The notes: generated by a model from the sequence alone, not told the origin. A stretch of 64,000 nt of DNA from JAAFIP01 sp031367325 (GCA_031367325.1 JANLPQ010000018.1:1-64000), one strand, 5' to 3'; shown: positions 24,364 to 35,171, numbered from the stretch's first letter. Numbers and translations are program-made.

Positions 24364-26412
24364 TTATGCAAACTCCACAATAGGTTGGTCTACGCTGAGG
24401 GATTCTCCCTTGACTGCCAACACTTTGCCCACGATGCCATCGGCTACGGCAAACAGTACGTTCTCCATCTTCATAGCCTCGATTACAGCCACACGTTCAC
24501 CTGCCTGCACCTTTTGGCCCACTTGTACAGCCACATCTACCAGCAAACCGGGCATGGGCGACAGTACAAAACGGCTCATGTCGGGTGGCATCTTGTGCGG
24601 CATCAGCTTATGCAGATCTGCCACGCGGGGTTGTAGCACCAGTGCGTCTATCTGCGTACCGTTGTGCTGCACACGCAACGCTAGCGGGTTGTTGCGGGTA
24701 CCACGGTCAACCTGTGCTGAAAATGGCTGGCCATTGATAGTGCCGTGGATAGCGATGTCGTTCAAACGCGAGGTACTATAAATTTCATAGCTGCTTGAGC
24801 ATATATTTAGCCGCGCGAAGCCTATTTGACCCGTAAATTCTTCTATGTGCACAGGCGTGTAGGTATGCTTGCCTTCAGCGCCTAACGTAACCACTACATA
24901 GTCTTTTTCTACTTTTACTTGGTAGCCTGCTAACTGCCCACTAATGCCTGCTTCACGCTCGTGGGCTTTGCGGCGTACAAAGGCGGCAATAGCTTTGAGC
25001 ACATTCGGGTCGTCGTGTGGCACATCTTCGGCGACAAAACCTTTGCTGTAATTCTCGGCAATAAAACCCGTGTTGAAATCACCGCTGACAAACTTGGGGT
25101 GTGCAAGCAGCGCGGCCTGGAAAGGTATGTTGCTGCTAACACCCCGAATCACAAAGGCGTTAAGGGCATTCCGCATCTTGGCTATCGCGTCGCTGCGGTC
25201 TTTGCCGTGAACGATGAGCTTGGCGATCATCGAATCGTAATACATCGGGATCTCGCCACCGTCTTGCACGCCAGTGTCTACACGCACACCGTACAAGTCT
25301 TGCGTGTTGGCTTGGTGCATGGTCTGCAATGGGGGCTGAAAGCGAACCAATCTGCCAGTGGAAGGCAAGAAGTTACGAAACGGGTCTTCGGCATTGATGC
25401 GGCATTCCATCGCCCAGCCATTGCGCTGTACGTCTTTTTGCTGAATAGGCAGTGGCTCGCCCGCCGCCACACGAATCATCAGCTCCACCAAGTCCAGCCC
25501 GGTAATGCACTCTGTCACCGGGTGTTCCACCTGCAAGCGCGTGTTCATCTCCAGAAAATAAAAGCTCTGGTCTTTGCCCACTACAAACTCTACCGTGCCC
25601 GCGCTTTGGTATTTCACTGCCTTGGCCAGAGCCACGGCCTGCTCGCCCATAGCCTTGCGCGTCGCATCGCTGATAAACGGCGACGGCGCTTCTTCAATCA
25701 CCTTTTGGTGGCGACGCTGAATCGAGCATTCACGTTCATTCAAATAAATCACATTGCCTTGGCTGTCACCGATTAGTTGAATCTCGACATGGCGCGGCTC
25801 CACGACAAACTTTTCGATAAAAACCCGGTCATCACCAAAGCTGTTGCGCGCCTCGTTGCGGCAACTGGTAAAACCATCAAAAGCCTCTTTATCGTCATGC
25901 GCCACGCGCAGCCCCTTACCGCCACCGCCTGCACTGGCCTTGATCATCACCGGATAGCCAATGCCCTTGGCAATCTCCACCGCCCGCTCAGCCGTTTCAA
26001 TTGCATCGTTCACACCTGGAATGCAGCTAACACCCGCAGCACCCGCCAACTTCTTAGATTCAATCTTGTCGCCCATCGCCGCAATCGAATAATGCTTAGG
26101 CCCAATAAAAATAATGCCCTCTTCCTCCACCCGCTTGGCAAACCCCGCGTTCTCTGACAAAAATCCATACCCCGGATGCACCGCCTGCGCACCCGTCTGC
26201 TTGCAAGCTGCAATGATTTTGTCGGCAAGTAAATACGACTCTCGCGAAGGCGCAGCACCAATATGCACCGCTTCATCAGCCAGTTGCACATGCCGCGCAT
26301 CCTTGTCTGCGTCGGAGTACACCGCAACAGTCTTAATACCCATCTTGCGGGCGGTTTGAATTACACGGCAAGCGATTTCGCCACGGTTGGCTATGAGAAT
26401 TTTTGTAAACAT
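24364..26412 (-). CDS. pccA: Propionyl-CoA (acyl-CoA) carboxylase, biotin carboxylase/carrier subunit
   Basis: 682 residues. The biotin carboxylase part has KILIANRGEIACRVIQTARK, the ATP-grasp loop KASAGGGGKGLRVA, VEIQLIGDSQGN and FLEMNTRLQVEHPVTE. The C-terminal carrier domain carries the biotin lysine in VIEAMKMENVLF. It is paired with pccB, with methylmalonyl mutase and MeaB upstream, so it carboxylates propionyl-CoA. A dispersed-repeat copy encodes residues about 530-546 (RLNICSSSYEIYSTSRLN) in the region between the two domains; the frame is intact. The normal pccB-pccA adjacency is broken by hipBA. Confidence 0.94.
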   Translation of the reverse strand: MFTKILIANRGEIACRVIQTARKMGIKTVAVYSDADKDARHVQLADEAVHIGAAPSRESYLLADKIIAACKQTGAQAVHPGYGFLSENAGFAKRVEEEGIIFIGPKHYSIAAMGDKIESKKLAGAAGVSCIPGVNDAIETAERAVEIAKGIGYPVMIKASAGGGGKGLRVAHDDKEAFDGFTSCRNEARNSFGDDRVFIEKFVVEPRHVEIQLIGDSQGNVIYLNERECSIQRRHQKVIEEAPSPFISDATRKAMGEQAVALAKAVKYQSAGTVEFVVGKDQSFYFLEMNTRLQVEHPVTECITGLDLVELMIRVAAGEPLPIQQKDVQRNGWAMECRINAEDPFRNFLPSTGRLVRFQPPLQTMHQANTQDLYGVRVDTGVQDGGEIPMYYDSMIAKLIVHGKDRSDAIAKMRNALNAFVIRGVSSNIPFQAALLAHPKFVSGDFNTGFIAENYSKGFVAEDVPHDDPNVLKAIAAFVRRKAHEREAGISGQLAGYQVKVEKDYVVVTLGAEGKHTYTPVHIEEFTGQIGFARLNICSSSYEIYSTSRLNDIAIHGTINGQPFSAQVDRGTRNNPLALRVQHNGTQIDALVLQPRVADLHKLMPHKMPPDMSRFVLSPMPGLLVDVAVQVGQKVQAGERVAVIEAMKMENVLFAVADGIVGKVLAVKGESLSVDQPIVEFA
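24774..24825. repeat. TAGCTGCTTGAGCAG repeat inside pccA
   Basis: TACTATAAATTTCATAGCTG then CTTGAGCATATATTTAGCCG. In frame in pccA; read on the gene strand it gives ICSSSYEIYSTS. Confidence 0.85.
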
Positions 26413-26425
26413 ATATCTTCCAAAT

Positions 26426-27697
26426 TTAATTCAATAATTCAATGCGTGACGCCATAGACTTCATAAGGTCATTCAAAGTAGTGCGCCGAATTGGTAGCTC
26501 TTTCAATAACTTAGCCATGCCTTGGGCGCTGCTTAACCATTCGTTGACACAACGATTCGCTACTTGCACGGAGATACCTCCGGCTTTAGCGACCTGCAAT
26601 AATTGCGCACGCGTAATGTGTTTTCCATGCCCCGCTACACTGGTCGAATGCTCGCCACCGGGGCCGAAGCTGTAAGTCAAATCAAATGCTGGGGATAGTT
26701 TCCACATTCCTTGCTCGTCCATGCGGAAGGCAAAATTGCGGCTGTGGTCGTCTCGGTTATGCATGATGACGTTGAAGATACAGCGCTCGAGGGCTTTGAC
26801 TACTTCACGTTGATCGCCTGTAATTCGTAAAGTGGCTAGCAATATTGTTTCGTAATCCAAAGAAGGCAAGCGGTGGTCTGCTTGCAGATACGCGGACATA
26901 CTCATGATGGGCACGCGAATGATCTGCTTGTCTTTGACGACGCGGTCAAAGCGCTCCACACCGAATGCGCTGTATTTAGCACCCAAGTCAAAAAAGCGGC
27001 TGCGCGGCATATCTATGCCACCATGGCGCGCCACACGAGCGTATAGCTCTTCAACAGCACAGACTTCGCGGTGCTCGCTCTCCGCTGGAAACTTCATCAG
27101 CCATGGCGTTGCGCTGCCAGTCAGCGGCATACCACTGCTGAGCTGCCCTGTACGCGCATTGAAATCAACCAACACTTTAGGCCGCGCACCTTGTGGCGAG
27201 CCGCCCAATTGCATCAAATGACGCAGCTGTGCATCTGCTTTGTCTGCACCAGAATTTTCGTCCGCTTGTAAGGCGATGACTTCTTTGGCAAGCTCTTTGA
27301 GTTGCAGTTTTTCTGCTGGCAAAATATCTTCATCAGAAGGCTCAAACGACAGCGCGCCCATAGCACGCTCGCCTACTATCGCCAAACGCTCCAGTACCGA
27401 CACTTCTCGTGGATTACGGCCCAGCTTGCGCACCGCCCGATCCATCAGCAGCATGCCCCAACCATCCGGCAGCGCGTCGGCAATAAAACCTGGTAATCCA
27501 TAAGAGTGCGCCTCACCCTTATAAGAAACCGCAGCTGCACCGGCGCGTGGCAGCGGTTGGTGCATGGGTGATAACTGCAAACCACGCTCTACGGCTTGCG
27601 GTGAATACTCAAACATGATGTCACGCCCCGTGTCCGCCAATGTGCCTAAAGGCCAGCGCTCACCCCAACCATCGTAAATAACCTGCAGCTTTTTCAT
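26426..27697 (-). CDS. hipA: HipA-type Ser/Thr kinase toxin
   Basis: 423 residues. E. coli HipA phosphorylates glutamyl-tRNA synthetase and causes growth arrest; target here is unknown. Visible family blocks are GLPGFIADALPDGWGMLLMD in the N-terminal subdomain, LGGSPQGARPKVLV (phosphate loop), PWLMKFPAESEHREVCAVE and the catalytic HNRDDHSRNFAF plus metal-binding SPAFDLTYS. It follows the HTH gene by two bases and ends 13 bp before the pccA start, splitting the pcc operon. No truncation is visible. Confidence 0.92.
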   Translation of the reverse strand: MKKLQVIYDGWGERWPLGTLADTGRDIMFEYSPQAVERGLQLSPMHQPLPRAGAAAVSYKGEAHSYGLPGFIADALPDGWGMLLMDRAVRKLGRNPREVSVLERLAIVGERAMGALSFEPSDEDILPAEKLQLKELAKEVIALQADENSGADKADAQLRHLMQLGGSPQGARPKVLVDFNARTGQLSSGMPLTGSATPWLMKFPAESEHREVCAVEELYARVARHGGIDMPRSRFFDLGAKYSAFGVERFDRVVKDKQIIRVPIMSMSAYLQADHRLPSLDYETILLATLRITGDQREVVKALERCIFNVIMHNRDDHSRNFAFRMDEQGMWKLSPAFDLTYSFGPGGEHSTSVAGHGKHITRAQLLQVAKAGGISVQVANRCVNEWLSSAQGMAKLLKELPIRRTTLNDLMKSMASRIELLN

Positions 27698-27699
27698 GG

Positions 27700-28029
27700 C
27701 TAAGCACGCGCCTTAACAATAGCTTTAGGAACACGCGCACGCTGCCTCAATGCTAGTGATTGTTCACGCTCTGCTTGCGCAATGGTATGCACAGGTTGCT
27801 CAAACAAGCTCTCCAATTGCTCCACAGCCTGCAATGCTTGTACAACACGCACAACAAATTCAAGACTGCCCTGCCCTTGCGCTTCAAGCCTGCGAATAGA
27901 TGAAAGCGAACTTTGCGTCATATCTGCCAATTGCTGTTGTGCCAAATTTTGTGCAAGACGCAAGCGCTTGATTCGTCCACCCAGTTGAGTGCAAATGCTT
28001 TGAGATGATGATAAATTAAATGTTCTCAT
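27700..28029 (-). CDS. hipB: HipB-like XRE-family antitoxin
   Basis: 109 residues. The helix-turn-helix is RLRLAQNLAQQQLADMTQSS and LSSIRRLEAQGQGSLEFVVR, an XRE domain at about 20-75. ATG 28029 is preferred over the in-frame 28122 because the extra 31 residues are unlike the family and the palindromic operator overlaps 28029. It should neutralise HipA and repress its own operon. Confidence 0.86.
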   Translation of the reverse strand: MRTFNLSSSQSICTQLGGRIKRLRLAQNLAQQQLADMTQSSLSSIRRLEAQGQGSLEFVVRVVQALQAVEQLESLFEQPVHTIAQAEREQSLALRQRARVPKAIVKARA

Positions 28030-28038
28030 GAGAGCATT
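28019..28038. promoter_or_regulatory. Palindromic operator candidate overlapping the hipB start
   Basis: AATGTTCTCA / TGAGAGCATT: 9 of 10 pairs match. It covers the start codon at 28027-28029, so HipB binding could block both transcription and ribosome access. Confidence 0.55.
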
Positions 28039-28191
28039 AATTGTACTTTTTAGCCGTTTAAAAGTCAAATTTAAACATTTAACAAATTCACAAAAAGTGC
28101 AATATTTTTGTGCTGATGCCACGGATTGCGTATGCCTAGCATCCTATTTTTGCATCGGAGACTATCGCCATAGATCATGTCTGAGCTCGCA

Positions 28192-28277
28192 ATGGGCGCG
28201 GTGCGTCTACCTGCGCTCATGTCCTCCGCCCTTCGGGCTCCCCCTTGACTTCGCTGCGATAGACGCACCGAGCCCAT
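28192..28277. repeat. Long hairpin element 1 with conserved loop
   Basis: Arms of 18 nt at 28192-28209 and 28260-28277 match at 17 positions. The loop holds GTCCTCCGCCCTTCGGGCTC followed by CCCCTTGACTTCGC. The loop itself has the small stem GCCC-TTC-GGGC. Its loop sequence recurs, inverted, in the neighbouring element at 28324-28411. No protein frame is convincing here. Confidence 0.7.
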
Positions 28278-28323
28278 AGCTGCGAAGTGGTTTTTACACC
28301 GCCAAACTAGAGTCGCCAATCGA

Positions 28324-28411
28324 GGAGCGGGCTGCCTGAGCGCTTTGCGAAGGTAAAGGAGGAGGCCGCAGGCCGGGGGACACGCAGCAAAGCGCTCGGG
28401 CAGCCCGCTCC
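28324..28411. repeat. Long hairpin element 2 with conserved loop
   Basis: Arms of 25 nt at 28324-28348 and 28387-28411 match at 24 positions. The arm sequence is unrelated to element 1. On the minus strand the loop reads GTCCCCCGGCCTGCGGCCTC then CTCCTTTACCTTCGC, clearly homologous to the element 1 loop. It ends 28 bp before the pccB stop codon side and could also act as a pccB transcript end. Confidence 0.75.
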
Positions 28412-28438
28412 GGTACGCGAGGTAAATGATAGGCATCT

Positions 28439-29971
28439 TCACAGCGGAATGTTCCCATGCTTGCGCCAAGGATTCTCAATCTTCTTGTCTTTGAGCATCA
28501 CCAGTGAGCGGCAAATACGCTTGCGCGTTTCATGCGGCAAGATCACATCGTCGATGAAACCCCGGGCGCCTGCGACGAAGGGGTTGGCGAAGCGAGCTTT
28601 GTACTCCGCTTCTTTCGCAGCGATTTTTGCAGGGTCGCCTTTGTCTTCACGGAAAATAATCTCGACTGCGCCTTTGGCACCCATTACGGCAATCTCTGCG
28701 TTGGGCCAGGCAAAGTTCACGTCGCCACGCAGATGTTTGGACGACATCACGTCGTATGCGCCGCCATAGGCTTTACGGGTGATGACGGTAATCTTAGGCA
28801 CTGTGCATTCGGCATAAGCATAGAGCAGCTTGGCACCATGCTTGATGATGCCGCCATACTCTTGCGACGTACCGGGCATGAAGCCAGGTACATCGACAAA
28901 GGTGATAACCGGGATGTTGAATGCGTCGCAAAAGCGCACAAAGCGTGCAGCTTTGATGGATGACTTGATGTCTAGGCAACCGGCTAGCACCAACGGCTGG
29001 TTAGCCACAATGCCTACCGTCTGCCCGTCCATGCGCGCAAAGCCGATGAGGATGTTTTTGGCGTACTCCGGTTGCAGTTCAAAAAAGTCGCCGTCATCCA
29101 CGGTCTTGACGATCAGCTCTTTCATGTCATATGGCTTATTGGCGTTATCGGGCACTAGCGTGTCGAGCGACATATCCAGGCGCGCAGCCGGGTCACCACT
29201 AGGGCGTACAGGGGCTTTTTCGCGGTTGTTCAGGGGCAGGTAGTTGTACAGGCGGCGCAGCATTAGCAGGGCCTCTACGTCGTTTTCAAACGCTAGGTCG
29301 GCCACGCCGCTCTTGGTAGTGTGGGTGATGGCCCCGCCCAGCTCTTCAGCGGTCACTTCTTCGTGCGTTACGGTTTTTACTACCTCGGGGCCGGTGACAA
29401 ACATGTAAGACGAGTCTTTGACCATGAAGATAAAGTCTGTCATGGCAGGCGAATACACCGCACCGCCCGCGCTGGGCCCCATGATCATGCTGATCTGCGG
29501 CACCACACCGCTGGCCATCACGTTGCGCTGGAACACATCGGCATAGCCGCCCAGTGACGCCACACCTTCTTGAATGCGCGCACCGCCCGAGTCGTTCAGG
29601 CCAATCACGGGCGCACCCACCTTCATGGCCTGGTCCATAACTTTGCAAATTTTCTCGGCGTGCGCTTCACTTAGCGCGCCACCAAACACGGTGAAGTCTT
29701 GGCTGTACACAAACACCAGTCGCCCATTAATCATGCCGTAGCCGGTGACCACGCCGTCGCCGGGAATCTTCTGGTCTTGCATGCCAAAGTCTACGCAGCG
29801 GTGCTCTACAAACATGTCCCATTCTTCAAAACTGCCTTCGTCCAGCAATATATCCAGCCGCTCGCGCGCGGTGAGTTTGCCTTTATTGTGCTGTGCGTCG
29901 ATGCGCTTTTGGCCACCGCCCATGCGGGCGAGTTGGCGCTTGGCTTCTAGTTGTTCCAGGATGTCTTGCAT
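28439..29971 (-). CDS. pccB: Propionyl-CoA carboxylase, carboxyltransferase subunit
   Basis: 510-residue crotonase-fold carboxyltransferase pairing with PccA to form (S)-methylmalonyl-CoA. Characteristic blocks are MGGGQKRIDAQHNKGKLTARER (ends cited), VYSQDFTVFGGALSEAHAEK, GLNDSGGARIQEGVASLGGY, GPSAGGAVYSPAMTDF and FVDVPGFMPGTSQEYGGIIK. It ends KKIENPWRKHGNIPL, typical of PccB. meaB and mcm lie upstream on the same strand. Confidence 0.96.
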   Translation of the reverse strand: MQDILEQLEAKRQLARMGGGQKRIDAQHNKGKLTARERLDILLDEGSFEEWDMFVEHRCVDFGMQDQKIPGDGVVTGYGMINGRLVFVYSQDFTVFGGALSEAHAEKICKVMDQAMKVGAPVIGLNDSGGARIQEGVASLGGYADVFQRNVMASGVVPQISMIMGPSAGGAVYSPAMTDFIFMVKDSSYMFVTGPEVVKTVTHEEVTAEELGGAITHTTKSGVADLAFENDVEALLMLRRLYNYLPLNNREKAPVRPSGDPAARLDMSLDTLVPDNANKPYDMKELIVKTVDDGDFFELQPEYAKNILIGFARMDGQTVGIVANQPLVLAGCLDIKSSIKAARFVRFCDAFNIPVITFVDVPGFMPGTSQEYGGIIKHGAKLLYAYAECTVPKITVITRKAYGGAYDVMSSKHLRGDVNFAWPNAEIAVMGAKGAVEIIFREDKGDPAKIAAKEAEYKARFANPFVAGARGFIDDVILPHETRKRICRSLVMLKDKKIENPWRKHGNIPL

Positions 29972-30000
29972 AACTATTCTCTTATCTCAATATGTCTAAA

Positions 30001-30045
30001 TTACTATTTATTTCATAGCTGCTTGAGCAGTATTTACTTGGGTTT
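30001..30045. repeat. TAGCTGCTTGAGCAG repeat, type B, overlapping the meaB 3' end
   Basis: TTACTATTTATTTCATAGCT then GCTTGAGCAGTATTTACTTG and GGTTT. The last residues of MeaB (TQVNTAQAAMK) and its TAA stop at 30008 are encoded by it. Confidence 0.88.
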
Positions 30046-31072
30046 CCAGCAGATTTCGTGCTGCAGTAGAGGCTGCTAGCTCACCTTTTAGCACTTGCTG
30101 TGTTAATTGCGGTAACAGCGCTTGCACTTGCGGGTTTTGCTTAAACGCTTGCTTCAAGCCTGATTCAATCCGCTCCCACATCCACGCCAGCGACTGCTGT
30201 TGTCTACGCTGCGTTAACTTACCGTCTCTAGTTTGCAGTTCTTTAAACTGCGACACCTTTTGCCAAAACTCTTGCACACCTGTGCCGTGCAAAGCCGATA
30301 GCTGAATAGCCTGCGGATGCCACACCGTCTTGTCATGCAACGCATACGCCGGGTTGCCCTGCTGGCCAAACAAGCGCATGGCCGAAGTGATCTGCGCCTG
30401 CGCGCGCGTGGCGGCATCTTTGTCAATGTCTGCTTTGTTAATGACCACCAAATCCGCCAGCTCCATAACACCTTTTTTAATCGCCTGCAAATCGTCCCCT
30501 GCATTAGGCAACTGCATCAGCACAAACATATCCGTCATGCCGGCCACCGCCGTCTCGCTCTGGCCCACGCCTACGGTTTCGACAATCACTATGTCATACC
30601 CTGCCGCCTCGCACACCAGCATAGCCTCGCGCGTCTTCTCAGCCACGCCGCCCAACGTGCCGCTGCTGGGGCTCGGGCGGATGTAGGCTTTGTCATGCAC
30701 CGAGAGTTTTTCCATACGCGTTTTATCGCCCAAGATGGAGCCACCGGAGATGGTGGAGGATGGGTCGATGGTAAGCACGGCGACGCGGTGGCCTTGTTTG
30801 ATCAAATACAGACCTAGCGTTTCGATGAAGGTGGATTTTCCTACGCCGGGTACGCCGCTGATGCCTAGGCGAAAAGATTTGCCAGTCTGAGGCAACAGCG
30901 CAGTAAGCAACTCATCCGCTCGAACGCGGTGGTCTGCACGGGTCGATTCAAGCAAAGTAATAGCCTTGGCAATCGCCCGCCGCTGTTTTGTGCCAGCACT
31001 TGTAGTGATGGTCACAGCGGAAATTGGGGTCAGAGCCCCATTTCGTTCAGCTTGGTTTGTCGCCGGTTGCAT
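30008..31072 (-). CDS. meaB: Methylmalonyl-CoA mutase-associated GTPase MeaB
   Basis: G3E GTPase that protects and reloads the adenosylcobalamin mutase. 354 residues: Walker A GISGVPGVGKSTFIETLG, switch region TIDPSSTISGGSILGDKTRM (ends cited), DIVIVETVGVGQSE and VINKAD for guanine recognition. The N-terminal 25 residues are not conserved and may be affected by an inverted repeat around the start codon. The C-terminus TQVNTAQAAMK and stop come from a dispersed repeat. It follows mcm by 32 bp. Confidence 0.94.
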   Translation of the reverse strand: MQPATNQAERNGALTPISAVTITTSAGTKQRRAIAKAITLLESTRADHRVRADELLTALLPQTGKSFRLGISGVPGVGKSTFIETLGLYLIKQGHRVAVLTIDPSSTISGGSILGDKTRMEKLSVHDKAYIRPSPSSGTLGGVAEKTREAMLVCEAAGYDIVIVETVGVGQSETAVAGMTDMFVLMQLPNAGDDLQAIKKGVMELADLVVINKADIDKDAATRAQAQITSAMRLFGQQGNPAYALHDKTVWHPQAIQLSALHGTGVQEFWQKVSQFKELQTRDGKLTQRRQQQSLAWMWERIESGLKQAFKQNPQVQALLPQLTQQVLKGELAASTAARNLLETQVNTAQAAMK

Positions 31073-31104
31073 TATTTTCCTAATGGGGATTTGACCCCAG
31101 TTTC

Positions 31105-31105
<1 letters not shown>
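31019..31105. repeat. Inverted pair of GGGGTCAGA-type repeats around the meaB start
   Basis: Two 25-nt arms, 31019-31043 (GGAAATTGGGGTCAGAGCCC onward) and 31081-31105 in reverse, match at 21 positions. Each arm has internal complementarity (GGGG/CCCC). They enclose the meaB start codon (31070-31072) and its upstream leader, and the second arm touches the mcm stop codon. Confidence 0.7.
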
Positions 31106-33396
<2,291 letters not shown>

Positions 33397-33430
33397 GCAG
33401 CAATTTTACCCACAATTTCATCCGTAATTA

Positions 33431-33445
33431 TGAATTCAAAATTCA
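33431..33445. promoter_or_regulatory. Palindrome TGAATTCAAAATTCA between mcm and the GntR regulator
   Basis: TGAATT and AATTCA are perfect inverted arms with spacer CAA. It lies 35 bp upstream of the mcm start codon. A binding site for the divergent FCD-type regulator is a reasonable guess. Confidence 0.45.
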
Positions 33446-33470
33446 GTTTCGTGTAAACTAAAGCCAATTT

Positions 33471-33517
33471 CCGTTCGAGCTGAGCCCACCACCGTTCGGG
33501 CTGAGCCTGTCGAAGCC
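33471..33517. repeat. Direct repeat of CCGTTCGRGCTGAGCC
   Basis: CCGTTCGAGCTGAGCC at 33471 and CCGTTCGGGCTGAGCC at 33492, the second continuing TGTCGAAGCC. I recall this GTTCGGGCTGAGCCTGTCGA motif as a common dispersed repeat in proteobacteria; I cannot check that here. Confidence 0.65.
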
Positions 33518-33534
33518 TTCACACAAACCCACGC

Positions 33535-34200
33535 ATGAACGCACCCTTGTCACACGCCCGCCTAAAACCTCGCCCCCTGTACGAAGAAGTAGCCGAGCTC
33601 CTACGCCAGCGCATCTTTGCAGGCAAGGCCAACGACCTTGAACCCGGCGCATGGATAGACGAGCTCAAGCTGGCAGAGGAGTACGGCATCAGCCGCACCC
33701 CCCTGCGCGAAGCCATCAAAGTGCTGGCCGCCGAAGGCCTGGTTACCATGAAAATGCGGCGCGGCGCCTACGTCACCGAGGTCAACGCCAAAGACCTGCA
33801 CGACGTGTTCCACCTCATGGCCGTGCTAGAGGCCGACGCTGCAGGCACGGTAGCCAGCACAGCCACCGCAGCGCAGCTGCAAGCGCTAGAGGCCCTGCAC
33901 CAGCAGCTAGAAAAAGCCGCCCGAGACCGCAAAGATCACCTTAGATTCTTCCAGCTCAACGAAGCCTTCCACGTCAAACTGCTGGAAGTAGCCAACAACC
34001 GCTGGGCAGGTCAAATGGTGGCCGACCTGCGAAAAGTGATGAAGCTCAACCGCGCGCAGTCCCTGCTAAAGGCCGGGCGGATTGAAGAGTCCCTGGCCGA
34101 GCATGCCTCCATCATGGCGGCGTTAACGAGCCGGGATGCTGCCGCTGCGCAGGCGGCGATGCGGGCGCATATTGAGAGTGGGCAGGAGGCGGCGGGTTAG
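33535..34200 (+). CDS. GntR-family (FCD) transcriptional regulator
   Basis: 221 residues. The N-terminal winged helix (about 12-78) includes LYEEVAELLRQRIFAGK, LAEEYGISRTPLREAIKVLA and GAYVTEVNAKDLHD. The C-terminal FCD domain (about 90-215) shows metal-binding His positions in NEAFHVKLLEVANN and LAEHASIMAAL. Divergent orientation from mcm points to control of the propionyl-CoA/methylmalonyl-CoA genes by a carboxylic-acid ligand; this is inference. It shows the same codon use as the core genes, unlike the next block. Confidence 0.9.
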   Translation: MNAPLSHARLKPRPLYEEVAELLRQRIFAGKANDLEPGAWIDELKLAEEYGISRTPLREAIKVLAAEGLVTMKMRRGAYVTEVNAKDLHDVFHLMAVLEADAAGTVASTATAAQLQALEALHQQLEKAARDRKDHLRFFQLNEAFHVKLLEVANNRWAGQMVADLRKVMKLNRAQSLLKAGRIEESLAEHASIMAALTSRDAAAAQAAMRAHIESGQEAAG

Positions 34201-34253
34201 ATTTACAATATATTAGGCAGCAGAAAATTGGTAGCTGCAAGAGCTATATACCC

Positions 34254-35171
34254 ATGTCCGCAATATCAAAAATTTACCTCAATACCGCAGATGAGTTTCT
34301 AAATTCGCTACGTCTTTCAAACGATAGTTGGCACCAAGGTACGTCCCGTTGGGTTTTTCGCGGTGTTGGCGATGCAGATAATTGGACTTTATTGCCACAT
34401 GCATGGCGACCTACAGGCGAAGGAAATAGACTAACACCGCTAATAGAAACAATCCACGCACTGAATCTCGACATGGATGGTGACGAGACTGACAATTTCA
34501 GAAAACTATTCGAATGGGAGGCGGCAGAAAAAGAAGCTCTTAACCAATTTGCGATGCACACAAATAATTCAGGTTTTCGTGTATCTAGCGCGGCGCTTTC
34601 ACCAAACGAAAGCCCTATCAAAATTGGATCAATACATACATGGACGAACAACACAAGTTTCCCAAATACTGAAACTGTTTCATTAGCTCAGCATCACGGG
34701 ATACCGACTCGATTATTAGATTGGACAAGAAATCCCATTACCGCTGCGTATTTTTCTGCTTCGCCATTATTCAGACCTAAAGACTCAAAAGCAATCGCAG
34801 TGTGGGCATTAGACGCTACAAAGGTTGTGAACGACGACGGAACGCCAAAGAAGTTTAGTCAAATTCAGTGCCTCTTGCATGAACCAAACCGCGGAGAAAA
34901 TAAATTTTTGCACGCTCAAAATGGGGTTTTGACTGAACTCAAAAATACCTACGAGTTCTTTAAGCAAAATGATCGCTGGCCATCGCTTGAAGAAGTATTC
35001 TCAGTCGATACCAATGTCGTCACTGAGCCAATTTTAAAAGGGCACTTCCTCAAATCTGACCATGTGCCACGGCTGTTGAAACTACTTGATCGCGACGGAG
35101 TAACTTTATCGCAGCTAATGCCCACAATGGATAATGTTGCCAGAGAGGTAGCCTCCAAGTGGAGTACCTAG
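34254..35171 (+). CDS. FRG-domain protein
   Basis: 305 residues. Two FRG-domain signatures are present: SRWVFRGVGDADNW at 31-44 with following LLPHAWR, and LAQHHGIPTRLLDWTRNP at 144-160, then ITAAYFSA. The biochemical role of FRG domains is unsettled; many such genes occur in accessory or defence regions. Codon use is AT-rich, unlike the GntR gene before it, which suggests transfer. It converges on the helicase gene with a 48-bp gap, so they are not one operon. The ribosome site is weak. A 5-30 start region matches ordinary family starts. Confidence 0.83.
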   Translation: MSAISKIYLNTADEFLNSLRLSNDSWHQGTSRWVFRGVGDADNWTLLPHAWRPTGEGNRLTPLIETIHALNLDMDGDETDNFRKLFEWEAAEKEALNQFAMHTNNSGFRVSSAALSPNESPIKIGSIHTWTNNTSFPNTETVSLAQHHGIPTRLLDWTRNPITAAYFSASPLFRPKDSKAIAVWALDATKVVNDDGTPKKFSQIQCLLHEPNRGENKFLHAQNGVLTELKNTYEFFKQNDRWPSLEEVFSVDTNVVTEPILKGHFLKSDHVPRLLKLLDRDGVTLSQLMPTMDNVAREVASKWST

